Source: Acephala macrosclerotiorum (taxonomy: Eukaryota; Ascomycota; Leotiomycetes; Helotiales; Mollisiaceae). Taken from it: a stretch of DNA of 64,000 nt. Position 1 is the first letter of the stretch; every line of letters begins with the position of its first letter. Location: positions 28,406 to 92,405 of the forward strand of contig MU119429.1 in assembly GCA_014904845.1 (NCBI GenBank), read 5' to 3'. The notes under the pieces were generated by a model that made no database searches, was not told the DNA's origin, and saw only the letters and a list, made by a program, of their open reading frames with translations. This document shows positions 21,572-33,600 of this stretch, piece after piece. A program made the translations under genes and the position numbers.

Positions 21572-23351
21572 ATGGCAGAGTAGGAAGGCCCACGCATATC
21601 AAACAAATCGCTCGCTAACTGATCACAGTCTTCCAGAAGACAACACGGTAGGCAAACATCCTCATCAACGATACTCCCACACTAAGATCTGAAGATCTCT
21701 ATAGAGTTCACTTGGGCACTCGAGTCGCTAGTATATTCCTGAATTGAGAATCGGCAGACAAGTGGTTGTCGAGTTTGATTTCAAGTCAGAGGAAAGCGAG
21801 TCCCTGCGCCTTGAACCTCTCTCCACATACGCAGAAACCATGCAAACACCATGCACATTCAAAAGCACTTTACTCTTCAAAGAGGTCTCAGATTGACGGA
21901 AGCTGCCTAGGTTGCACTCGACAACTCGTTTTTAGCAACAGAGACTATCCACCACCGCGAGTACCAAAGTTATGCTATCAACAACCTGGCCTATCTTGCC
22001 CCCACAGATGAGGTGAGTGAACAGCAGGTTAACCCCGCTCTGAAATAGCTTCCTAACCCTCAATAGGACGAAGTCGAGAGGTTAAATATTTTCCACAACG
22101 TCTTGGGGAGAGTCTTTGATGGCAGGCTCATATTTCCACCTATAACGCGGCCGCGGCGCATTTTGGATTGTGGATATGGTACAGGAGCATGGGCTGCAGA
22201 AGTGGCTGAGCAGTTTCCACGTTGTGAGGTGAGAATGGCGCTCGTTTCCTTGTCGTACAACGAGCCTCTCAACGTTATGTGCCTGGTGTCATTCGGCTAG
22301 CACAAGGCTCAGCCTCTGGAGAAGATGAGGATAGTTCCGTAACAAAACAGTGCTGTTGTGGAGATGGCCTGCTTAGTGAACATGGATAGGGTTCCCGAAC
22401 TATATGCATAGATGTACTGACACATGCACATATTGAAGGTCCTCGGGGTCGACATAAACCCTACCATGCAACCAGAAGAAATGCCAGATAATTTGTACTT
22501 GCAGCTGGATGACTTGAACCGCAGGTACGAGGAGATGTTGTGAGCTTGACAGAGTCAAGTTGACTTGCCTAGGTTCACCTTTCCAGCGCACAACTTTGAC
22601 CTCGTTCATTCGCAGATGATGGCGGCTAGCATACACACAACACGGTGGCCACAGTATATGCGAGACATGTTCCGCGTTACTCGGCCAGGGGGTTGGTGCC
22701 AAATGGTGGAGATGTACTTCCAAGTTCAAAGTGACAATGGTAGCTTGACCGATGGTAGGTAGATACGTGCCCACGAGGGATATGTACTAAGTGACGCTTA
22801 TTGCAGACCATGCGCTACGCCAATGGAGTGCCCGTTATAGCGAGAGTATGGAAGGTTTGAAAGATCTCCGAGTCCCTCTTCGGCTGTCCAACATGATGAG
22901 AGACGCTGGATTTGTCGATGTCGAAGCCAGGATGATTCCCCTCCCAACTTGTGGTTGGTCTACAGGTCCGTGACAATCAACCAATGTGCATTCCCCCATC
23001 CGCTGATATGCCTTGCTCCGATCCAGAGCAGAGAGACCGTGATATAGGTATCGCCAACCATGAAAATGTTCACCGTTTGCTCTCCTCTTTGGCGATTTAC
23101 CCCTTCACAGAGAGACTTGGGTGAGTACCAGCCCTCCTCACTATAGATATTTGAGGCGTCTAATATGCCTGGTAGGATGTCTATCCAGGACGTGCATCTG
23201 CTTGTTGCCCAGGCGCGTTTGGAGGCGGATGAACCTGGGTTTAAGGTATTGTATTCCCCAACACGGGTTGTGGCAAAGCTGCTGATTCCGTGGACAGGCG
23301 TATTTCCCTCTGTACGTTTGCATCGGTAGGAAGTCCCGTTCCAGACGGTAA
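21572..23351 (+). CDS. LaeA-like SAM-dependent methyltransferase
   Basis: Class I methyltransferase of the large fungal LaeA/TAM-like family; substrate unknown, members are often tied to secondary metabolism. Core exons are well supported: 21911-22012, 22067-22228, 22439-22524, 22573-22754, 22807-22965, 23027-23120, 23176-23245, 23298-23351, all phase-consistent. They give YQSYAINNLAYLAPTDE, ERLNIFHNVLGRVFDGRL, motif I ILDCGYGTGAWAAEVAEQFP, VLGVDINP, FDLVHSQMMAASI and MFRVTRPGGWCQMVEMYFQV. The 5' exons 21572-21579 and 21629-21647 (MADLPEDNT) are my tentative choice, giving 311 aa in total. A competing upstream ORF (VVEFDFKSEESESLRL) ends in TGA. Introns of 263 and 210 nt are long for this window and may hide other exons. 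No cluster-type biosynthetic gene is adjacent. Confidence 0.8.
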
Positions 23352-24921
23352 AGGATGCTTAGAACAAGGTGGCGTGAATGTCCTATTGCTGATTGAGGTT
23401 CTTTGGCAAATTAGCAAGGTCGGGGGAAAACAAGTTTTGTGAACCAACTTTGGGGAGCACCCTATTGAACGGTCGCTTCAGTGATTCTCACCAGTATGAT
23501 TATACAGATTGTGTGTTGTTTAACTCCTTCGATAGACCTATACATTCATGTTTCCATTTGAGAGAACAACTTCGGGCTAGATGTCAGCTCAAGAGAACTT
23601 TGCTGCCTGCCGTCCTCGCGGACTGACCATCCAGGCTAAGCTAGAGGCCATCTGCGGTGTAGTGATACTAAAGACGTGTGATGCTAGTCGACTTGGTCCA
23701 TGGCGTCTCGCTGCCGTCGAAGTGGAAAGTGACTCTATTCCTAGTGCCATGGCGATGGTGCAGAACCGTTGATACACTTTCTCACCGCCACAAGGTGATG
23801 CTATCTCTCGCACCACATCTCCAAGGCCTTGCGGACATCAAGAGCTCAGAAGTCTGGGAGGCTGTGGCGGGGAGGTTTGGTGTCAACGAGGGCGCGGAAA
23901 GTCGACTGATAATTTCGAGATCCGAGAGAGGTCAAGACGGTCCGAGGCGGCGCAGATCGGGGTCCTTTGAAACTTGCAGAGTCTGTCCGCATATAGAGAT
24001 GATGGTAGATATGCTAGGTCGGTCGAGGAGAGTTCAAAGGGCGTTGTTCGCACGAGTCTGTCATCGCATCGCTGGGAAAGGAGAAGAGAAGAGTGGGTCC
24101 GCTTCAAGCGGCGGCAGACGAGGTCTACGTAGTAGAGGCACAGCAGAAGCAAGACTTCCAAGGTGGCAGAGGGAGAATTGATCCTGTCGTGGAAGTCATA
24201 TCGAGGAAGATGAATGAAAGAGGGAGGAAGGCAAGTTTCAGTCGGCTCGTAGAATAGCAGGGGCAGGGAGGCGAGCAGGGAAGGACAAACAATAGGAGTG
24301 ATCATGAGTGGCCAACACCATACTGTACCTCTACTTGTTCACGTTCACGGGAGTATTGAGCACTAGGGATGAGAATTGAAGGTACACAAATTGTGGCCAC
24401 CCCGAGCTGTCCATTCAGCGGTGTCTACTGTAGTACGATCTGGTATGGATGGTATGGATGGTATGGATGGTATGGATGGTATGGTATATTACTAGTATGC
24501 TCGAAGACGTGGCCACGAGCACACATGCATGTCATGCAGAGGGCAGCGTCTGTGCCGGCCTGAGGTGTGTGGCCCGAAGCGGTCTCGGCCCCCGAGACTC
24601 GGGGAAGCTCCGCTCGGGTCATTAGGCTGACCCAAGAACCTGAAAATCGGTGCAGGTCTTGCGCAATCGGATGCGTCCCGGGCGAAGTCAAAACACGCCC
24701 GCATATGAATTTCGTCACCTGACGGCGCCTCGTCCTCCTTTCGTTGGCGAGCGTATCTAAAACACCGGATCTCTGATACGGCTCACACGGAGCCGCCTTG
24801 CTATTATGCACAGTTAATGGATTCATGTTCATACATATTACGCTCACAAAAGTATCAACGCCCTCGCCATGCAGTCGAAAGTCCCAAAATCAAACTCCGA
24901 GAAGGGTATCATACATCACGC
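23352..24921. other. Convergent gene-poor region, 1.6 kb
   Basis: No supported gene. ORFs such as 23678-24181 (167 codons) lack motifs and have biased Arg/Ser composition. A perfect short palindrome CCCCGAGACTCGGGG lies near 24590. A 10-bp tandem repeat is listed separately. Confidence 0.45.
24441..24487. repeat. 10-bp tandem repeat (TGGTATGGAT)n
   Basis: About four and a half perfect copies in a row; the reverse complement creates a spurious (PYHPYH)n peptide. Confidence 0.95.
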
Positions 24922-27207
24922 TCAAGGGTTCTCCTTAGGTGGCTCTGAGGAACCGCTAGCACCCCAAACATTCTCAAAGGCTTCGCCATCAATGCCATAT
25001 TTAGGTTTGAGTAAGACTGCTGGCTCTCTTGCTTCCTGCCACTGCCGGGACTCTTCACTGTCATCTGGGCTTGGTGCATCATCATCGTCGCCGACTGAGA
25101 AGCGGTCAGCAGCTCCCTCTTCCTGATCGATGACGGCCTCCTCTGTCGGCGAGTAGCCTTCACGGATGTCTTCGCCAATCCGTTTGCCGTATGTTCGCCT
25201 AACAAGGAGTCAATGTGGATCATTGAATACAAGTCTCTTTCACTTACACGTATCGCTTTCCTTCCGTCTGATTCCAACCCGCACTACCTTCCTTCCTTGC
25301 TCGCACTCTGTCTGCTTCTTCGGCTGGTTCATCTTCGACCACAAGATCAACCAGTTGACTCCGATCAGACTTGCTCGATTCAGATGAATGATGTCGGAGC
25401 ATGCCTTTCATAGCTGGTGCTCGACCTTCTTCCCCATTTAGAATCTCTCTTTCCTTGCCCTTCGAGTTGTCATCTCTATTTTTCTTGCGATGTTTTCGTT
25501 GCGTCTTCTTAGTGACCTCTTCAACGGTCTCCTTAATGTTGCTTGCTCGTCGGATCTCATTGTCCCGAGTTGGCTGAAGCAAGTTGCGGTTAGCAGAAGT
25601 TGTCAGAAGCCCTGGTGATGCATTGAGCCATCTCTCTCGTGACGCGATCTGAGCCGTAATCACGGGATACTAACAATGGTCAGTTTGAATGTAAATGAAA
25701 CCAGGGAACTCCTCACATTCCAATCCCCAAATTCAAGCGCTCGAGCTCTGTCGTATAGATTTTCCTCGTCAGGGTCTAGTATTAGCTCTTCGACACCACC
25801 ATCGCCATAGCCCATGTGTTGGGCATCGGTGGCGCGTCTGCTTGACGATTTGCTAGCAGCACCATCCAAATCACCACCGAGAAGAGGCGTTCTCGAATTG
25901 GCCTCTCCAGGCTTGGGAATCCAATATTTTCCCTTGCCTCCTCTCTCATAGCGCATGCCTTCCATCATTCTGGCTACACGGGATGATGAGCTCTCGTGGG
26001 CCAGTATGTTGTCTCCAGAGTCGAACAGTCGATACTCATATTTCTTCCCACTGAACGTCTCTTTCGTATCTTCGATGAGGTCTCGAGGCCCGAATGCATC
26101 TCGGAGCGCATACTTAACAGGCATTCTTGCAGCTGAGATCGTCGCATCCGCGTAATCGTGCCAAGAAAATGCATACCAATGAGCAATAGCAAAAATGGGC
26201 ATCTCTAAACATATCAAGGCATCCTGTATGGCCGCTGCTAGATTGTCTGTTGTGTAACCCTCAACGTCATCCGGAATCGCACCTAGCCAAACCAGAATGG
26301 ACAAGAAGAACCCTTGCCAGTATGATGCGAATATAATAAGCTTGATACACAAGAATTTCGGAACAGGGCGAAAAGGTTTGAGATCCTGGGCCATGCAAAC
26401 CCAGAACATCCCGAGGGAGTAGAGGCTGACAGTAACACTGACGTTATAGATTATACCTTCCCAGAGGTATCCTGAGTCCAAGCCAAGATAACCCTCTTTG
26501 TATGTTCCCGTCGCCTTCATAATTATTGCTGCCAAACCAAGTATCGGCTTCAACCAGGCGTATTGCAGAATCCCGCGTTTTACCGCCAAGAATGTATGTG
26601 GATCAGAGATGTCGACTTTCGGTAGGAAGTGATTTAGAGGCCATAGATGGTGGACTGGTTCTCGGCCATGCATCAATATAATCAAAGCACGTTCACCTCC
26701 GATAAAGTTGATCAGGAGCTGGAAGAATGTGTAGATTGTGAAGGCCTAGGGGCATGAAGAGTTAGTTTAGTAAGTGCGTGTTCAAAAGCACTCACCTCGT
26801 AGATATCGCGAACAGGATCCACGAACATAGCAGCTTTCAGCGACATGATTGCAGTCCACGAAGATATCGAATATATCGGCACCCTAGCATTGTCAACAAC
26901 ATGCAGCCAGTCTGCCAAGGTACATGAATTACATGAGTAATATCCGAGTGACATATCTTTGAAGCAACGGCTTCCGATAGTTCTTGCTATCATACAATCA
27001 GTCTCTATCGAAAGCAGTGGGGATGTTGGAGGACGTACGTTTGTAGCCATACTGAGCTGTAGGTAGTAACATTAGCAGATGGTAGATCGCAAGAACAATA
27101 GATGCTCACACGATAGATAACAAAGACGCCACAAGAGATGCAACACCAGTGACTATGATTGTAGCTCGAGTCAACTTTCCTCCTGTCCCTCCAGACACAC
27201 TCGCCAT
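24922..27207 (-). CDS. TMEM184 / OSTalpha-like (DUF300) seven-helix membrane protein
   Basis: Member of the organic solute transporter alpha/TMEM184 family; fungal members are vacuolar or endomembrane proteins of unclear role. Seven reverse-strand exons: 27207-27110, 27056-27039, 26986-26933, 26883-26796, 26745-25717, 25669-25248, 25198-24922, giving 661 aa with every phase matching. The first helix is near residues 15-36 (ATIIVTGVASLVASLLSIV). LQTKNYRKPLLQRYVTRILL crosses three junctions. The family core follows: VPIYSISS, AFTIYTFFQLLINFIGGERA, then WLKPILGLAAIIMK, GMFWVCMAQDLKPFRPVPKF, FASYWQGFF and IFAIAHWYAFSW. The C-terminal 250 residues are acidic and disordered. Exon 2 is only 18 nt. 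It is head to head with CSF1. Confidence 0.93.
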
Positions 27208-27657
27208 CGTGGGCAAATGTTGTTACAGGTATGCTATGACGCGTTCAGATTTGATAGGAATATGCAAATTTGGTCGAGAGCAGGCGATGTTGGGTTGTGA
27301 AGAGGGCATACAGCTTGCATGGCTAAGGTCATCCAGCTACACAGACATAATCGAGCTTGTAGAACGCAGTACAAATTGTTCTCGTGGAAGGATTGCGGTC
27401 TCTTCCAAGAAATCCAGAGTAGTACACAGGACTCACCGCCCGGCAGAATAGTTTCTAGTGTTGACGCCATGCAAGCTATCACGGGCAAGTCCAAATCCCT
27501 CTCCCTTTACCGACATTCAACTTGACCCTTCTCTAGGAGCCCATATCGGTGAATACATGTATGTATACTGTTCTAGGGGCATTCCGAAGCGTGGAATGGA
27601 CAGTTCTGCGCATCATGAGCAGCGAGTCGCAATAGCCTATGGTTGTTGAACTTGAAA
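27208..27657. promoter_or_regulatory. Bidirectional promoter, TMEM184-like gene / CSF1
   Basis: 450 bp between two divergent start codons of conserved membrane-biology genes. No other ORF is credible. Confidence 0.6.
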
Positions 27658-30600
27658 ATGTCGAGCACTGGAGGACTTACCAGCTCTCCTTTGAATTCAG
27701 GTGTAGGGTTCAACTGGTAATGTTCTTTCCCCCAATCTTTGAAAGCAGTTGTCTAATGTATGTATAGGGTCTTCCTAGTCGAATTGGCTGTCTGTGGAAT
27801 TCTGTGAGTAAATTCCGTTTTCGAGTGATGCATAACTAAGAAGCTGTAGGACACTCTTCTTCCTCTTCTACTTCAATCGCGTCTTCGCAACGCTTGTATC
27901 TTACGGTCTGCGAGCATGGACATGGCACAAATATCGAGTCTACATAGACATCCAAGCGTTACAAATATCGCTTCTAGGAGGGCGAATCTTCTTCAAGGGC
28001 TTCCGGTACCATGGGAACAACGAGACAATTCTAATCCACGGTGGCTTCATCACTTGGTGTTACTGGCTCAGAAATGTTCGAGAGTTAGCTGTCAGCCAAC
28101 AACAGGGCTTGGGTTCTAAACGAGAGTCTTCGGAGTCCATCAAGGATAAGGTGGGCGGCGCAAGCATCGATGGAGGGGAAAGTGGTGGACAGAAGGGCGC
28201 CAAGAGACTTCCTTGTCGATTGAATGTGTCTCTAAATGGGGTGGAATGGTTCGTCTACAATCGAAGTGCTGCATACGATGCTATTGTAGCTGGCTTGACA
28301 AGAGAAGACCACGATGATCCCCAAGTTATTACAGATGAAAAGCTGGATAACTTTGAGGCAGATGACGCTGGAATGCGGAGGAGGAATAGACGACTTGACT
28401 CGGAAAAGAGCGATGATGAGCCAGTTTCCTCCGACTCGAAGGAAGGTACACCGTTGACCGAAAAAAGTAGTTTTGGGATTCAGCCAGGTGATCCAAAACT
28501 CCGAGGCACGTTTTCCACTTCTGGAGCTGGTAGTGAGACCCGAGATGAGGTAAATGGTAGCCCAGAGGGAGCCTTCATCCTTCGTTTCCTTCCGGTTCAC
28601 GTCCACTGCGTGAAGGCGGCCGTTGTCCTCGGAAATGAGAACACGAAAAGTGTACTGATTGCAAAGGCCGATAAAACTAGTGGGGAGATTGATGCTACAG
28701 ATTCCTCTACGACCTTGGATCAGTACCGACAACTGATCAACTTTCAATTTGATCATCCAGTTGTTCAGATGAAACCCAATGACGATTTCAAAGAAGACCA
28801 AACCGCAGCTGCCTCTCGGATAAAGCGTGGTGAAGGGGACAACCAAGATAAGGCCCAGCACATCCATACACATTCATTCTTCCATCGTCAACGACGGAAA
28901 GCATGGCATAAGCTACAGGATCTTATCCCTGCTTTCCGAACATCAGTTGAATCCCTGTCTTCTAGCATTCACGGCGCTCTGGGTACTCCGACCCACGTTG
29001 GCCCAGATTCAAACAGCTGGCAAGGCCTTTCAAGATACCTTGATGAGAGCGAGCAAGATGATAAGGCCAAATGGTCCTCAATCGAATATGCCACTGTGTC
29101 AACGATTGCAGATAGTCCAGAGGCAAGCATGAGTTTTTATTGGGATGTCGTCGGCACAGTTCCGGAGCGGTTGAGTCCCGTAGGAGACCGTGGAAAGGAG
29201 GCGGCCAATATTAACGGAGATACTCCACCTGAATGGGGAATTGATCTATCGTTCAAGGGCGCGACACTCAACTATGGCCCTTGGGCTGATAGACAGCGTG
29301 CGGACATACAGCGTGTCTTCTTCCCAAGCTTGTGCAAAGACTCTCATCCAAGCAAGAACCTGGTTCCTGGTCAGTTCAGAGTGCCCACTGAATTCAAATT
29401 GAGCATTACTTTCGACGAAGAGACCATTCTTCGTGTCCCCATCAAGGAGGAATCGAAGAACTGGAAGTGGACAAAACTTGCAGACACTATGGGCGCTAGA
29501 CCTGGTGATCAGAAAAGGGGTGGCAAAAGCAACCGCAAAAGAAAAGTCGACAAAGGAAATCCTGGTCCTGAGATTCGACCCTTTGGCTGGCTGGACTTCA
29601 AAGTAGGTGCAAATGCCACCGTCAATTACGCCATGGACATGGTCGCAGGTCCAGGAGGCTTCTCGAATAAGCTTGAATTGGATCTTCCAAGCACTGAGAT
29701 CACTACAAGTGTTAATCACGGCTTGCTGTGGAGATCAGCCGAGAATCGCGTTTCTTGTGATCTATCCAACCCATTGCGGTGGAATGGTCATCGTACATGG
29801 AATTTTGATATCGACAGCAATGCCTTAGAGCTCTTCATTCTGCGAGAGCATGTGTTCTTGCTGATAGATCTCGTTGACGACTGGGCAAGTGGACCTCCCC
29901 CCGAGTATCTCACATTCACGCCATTTAAATATTTGGTCAATTTGCATCTCAGAAACTTTAGACTTTACCTCAACGTCAACGACTCGAACATCATCAATAA
30001 CCCTTCCGACTTCGACGATAACACGTTTATAATCATATTTGGAGCTATCCTGAATGCTGGTATTTCCATCCCGTTGGAGAGTTACCGTCCATACCGCAAT
30101 GCCATAAAATTTGATGTCGATGGAAAACGTGGAGGCCTTAATCTCCATGTCCCTCCATGGAACACTCAGGCCACTTTCCTGAGCTCAACAGAGCTAGCAA
30201 CTCTGAAAGATCTCGCTATCGATGGAACGTATCAATATTGTGCAACTACTTCAACGAGTAATACCGATACGCTTCTACTAAACATCCATGGGCATAGTCC
30301 TTCTGCATTGTTCTACGGCTTCGTCATTCGATATTTCCTCAAGCTTAAAGACAACTACTTTGGCGATGATATCCGGTTCAAGACGCTTGAAGAATATCAG
30401 GAGGTTTTGCGGACCAACCTGGGGGAAGGTGATCAACAATCTAGCTCTCGGCCACCACACAAGAAGTCAAACGACTTGGACGTTATTTTGGGTATTACCG
30501 CGGACGAATCTAGCGTAATTCTGCCTTCAAATCTGTACTCTGCGAAAAATCATACCCGCATCGAGATAGCCACCCTCGCAGCTGATCTTCGGTTCACGAA

Positions 30601-33600
30601 TTATTATATGGACCTAGATTGCGTTCTGAGTACGCTAGCTTTCTCTCAGGATAGCGAGGATGATGGAGCAGCCACTCCCATTAGTGCGACGTCAAGCACG
30701 CAGCTTTTTGTGGATGGAGTCACAGTCTCGGGCAACCGGCTTTTCGGGCTACCTCCTACGGAGCCAACCTATATGTGCAACTGGGATTTCGCTGTAGGGT
30801 CTGTCACCGGCGAATGTACGACTGAATTTTTCAACCGGCTAGCTAGTGGTGCTAGAGCTTTCGCGTTCTCTTTCGACGATGACGAGAACGCCTTGCCGTC
30901 GATCTCAGAAGTCATCCTTCACGACATCACATTCCTGAGAGCCTCAATCGAGTCTTTACGAATCTGGCTTCATGTGGACGAAGCCGCATTTCTCCTGTCT
31001 ACAGGGGCCATATCAGTGAACTTTAATGATTGGGCTGGCAGCCATTATTCGAAAAAAGTCAATATGCTGATCCCCAACCTTCATCTTGGTTGTGTAGATG
31101 CAGAATCGGCATCAAGGCACAGATCCAGAACTCAGCACCCGGTTGAGACGCATGCATTTATCCAGACTACTTTGTCATTCGCGATGATCCAGAGAAAGCT
31201 TGGGTTTGAAGAAGACCGTCAGCTACAGCAAGAATATGTCAAACGCCACGATCAACGAACGCACAGGACTGACTTCCTTTTGCATCACCATCTTCTTGAT
31301 GACTCAATGTTAGGGCCCGTAGACCCACCAGCCCAGTGTGTTCCTCCGATGCCCCTGCCTGTCGTCCAAGAAAGTCTAGACCGACTGGACAGTCATTCCA
31401 TGAACTCCAAAGCGTCGTCTGCGTGGCACAAGAAAAATGCACTAGGCCGCAAAAGTTCATTTTTGTCTCTCTCAAGTTCTAGTCTGAAGAGTGAAGGCAG
31501 TGTTGTACGTCCTCACAGCTCATTGAGAATGGCACAAACATCAGCAGCAGACTTGCGATCTCGTAGCCTACAAACTAGTGCTGGACCTGGACATCGGATA
31601 CCCCTGAGAGATCATTCTACATCGACTGGGCGGCAATCTTCTTTCTACAGTGCCGTCGGGGAGAATAGGGGCCTTCCTCCATCCAGTGTCACATTTTCCA
31701 GCTCCTATATGGCTCCTTACTTCCCACTCGAAGGCGTAGAACCAGATACCAAAGACCTACCAGAGGTGTCTGGAAATACACAGCTGGATCCGTTTGCCGA
31801 TATAAATCAGCCGAACTTGGACGACATCCACCCGGACCGAGTAGATGAAGATTCGACACACGTCAGTTTCATTATAGAATTTCCGACTGGTATTGCTGGC
31901 GTCTTCAACCCGAAAGCTGCTCATGCTGTTGCAGCTCTACTCAGTGCTGTGCAAGCGGTTGATCCCGCCGGCCTCTTGGACGAACTTCAAATCGATTGTA
32001 TGAACGAAATTTTTGACTTAAAAAAGCAAAAATTGCTCACAGGTAAAGTAGTCGATCTTAGCGTCCATGTCTCCGAAGTTAGTTTGCGGTTCCTGAACTC
32101 TTCCACGTCTCCGAATGCCAGGCGTACTCACCAGGACATGCTTGATCAATATGACTTCTCCATGTCTGGTCTGGCTATCACATCGAGGTCAGAGACCTCC
32201 GCGGCGGAACCTGTAGAATCGGAGGATGCCCGAAAGTCGTCCGTTGTGCATGTTTGCCTAGGGACAGTTGCCGTCGCTGCTAAGGAGAGGTATAGCGATA
32301 TTGATGACCCACAAGCAGCAGTGCATGGTGTCCTGGAAGATGTCGTGTTCTGGCTTGTACAAAATAACGAAATTTCGGCGAGCGTCGCTTTCAAAGGCTT
32401 TGAGGTTGCTACTAATAGTAGCAAACTCGAGTATCTTGCTTCTTTGATACATCGAACGGAGGTTCTTAGCAGCGAGCTGGCCGAGACATTCTCCTCTCGA
32501 CTTAAACAACAGCGCAATCGTGTCAGACTATTCACATATTTAGTCGCTACAGCTGGACAACGAACCCCCGACCCCCTGTTTCTGACAAGACCCTCTTACG
32601 TTCTACGATCTGCCACGGACCATCTGCGAACAAGTGATTCCTGGAAGATCCTCACACGGCTGCATCACATGTACAGCAGCCTCAATGCTTCCACGCAAAA
32701 TGACATAGCGATGCGAGTTCTTAGCAACACAGAGGCTGTTCCGGATGATGCTGAGCAGAAGGTTCGCGACGGCTTTAACCAATGGAGAAGCTGGGATCTG
32801 AACAACATAAATGCTTGTCGTGTGATGGGACACGTCTATGGATCTGAAGCGGCTGTTGGGGCTACAACAACGAAACCTAAACCCCTCAAAATATCCTTTA
32901 GGACTGAAGATATCAGACTGGTGCTTGACCCCGGACCGAAGCAGAACGAAATATCGCTAGCCGACATAACGGCGTCTTTCGAAACTACGACAGCGTTATC
33001 GACCGCAGACATTGATCCGCATGCGTCAACTCAATATGTGGAAACCATGATCGCGCAGGTTTTCTGTGCTGATGCAGCAATCAGTCTCAATTGGGAACTC
33101 TGTGAACTCGTAGAAGATATTTTGAAGCTATATCACCAAGGTCCTACCCAGTCCAACTCTCCAGTCGCAAAATTCCAAGTCATATCGAACCACCGCACGA
33201 ACAAGCCAAGACGGAAACTCCATGTTCTTGTCGCGACGAATAAAGGCTCTATAAAGTTCGATACAATCAACATTCAAGCAACATCACTTAGCGAAGGTCT
33301 CAAGGCCTCTTGCGTGATCAATGACCAAATAGAAGGTGAAAATCAGGGCGTATGGTGTTTACTACTCACAGCCGAAGCTGCCACTTCGAGGATTAAGAGC
33401 CACTCGCAAGAGTTGTCCGTCTTCCAGATGCGGAATCCGAGTATTTATGCGTCGCGTGAGACACAACTTGTCGACGAATATCCTGTGCATAATGTCAAGG
33501 TTGCTGGCAACTGCCAACAGTTGTCTTTCGTTCTGAGACAAGACATTCTAGCCCTGGTTGAAGTTGTAGATCTTGTTGTTGGAGACGAAGTTCTCCAGCT

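Noticed and set aside
21766..22011. 81-codon ORF overlapping the methyltransferase 5' end
   Set aside because: Its frame conflicts with the conserved YQSYAINNLAYLAPTDE exon and has a stop at the splice donor.
23678..24181. 167-codon forward ORF
   Set aside because: Arg/Ser-rich translation with no domain, no splice or start context; opposed by equally long reverse ORFs.
24589..24604. CCCCGAGACTCGGGG palindrome as a terminator or operator
   Set aside because: Bacterial-type terminators do not apply here and a single 7-bp stem is expected by chance in 64 kb.
32146..32535. Antisense ORFs inside CSF1 (for example 129 and 209 codons near 32,146 and 34,213)
   Set aside because: CSF1 reads through for 9.5 kb in one frame with family homology; the antisense frames are shadows.
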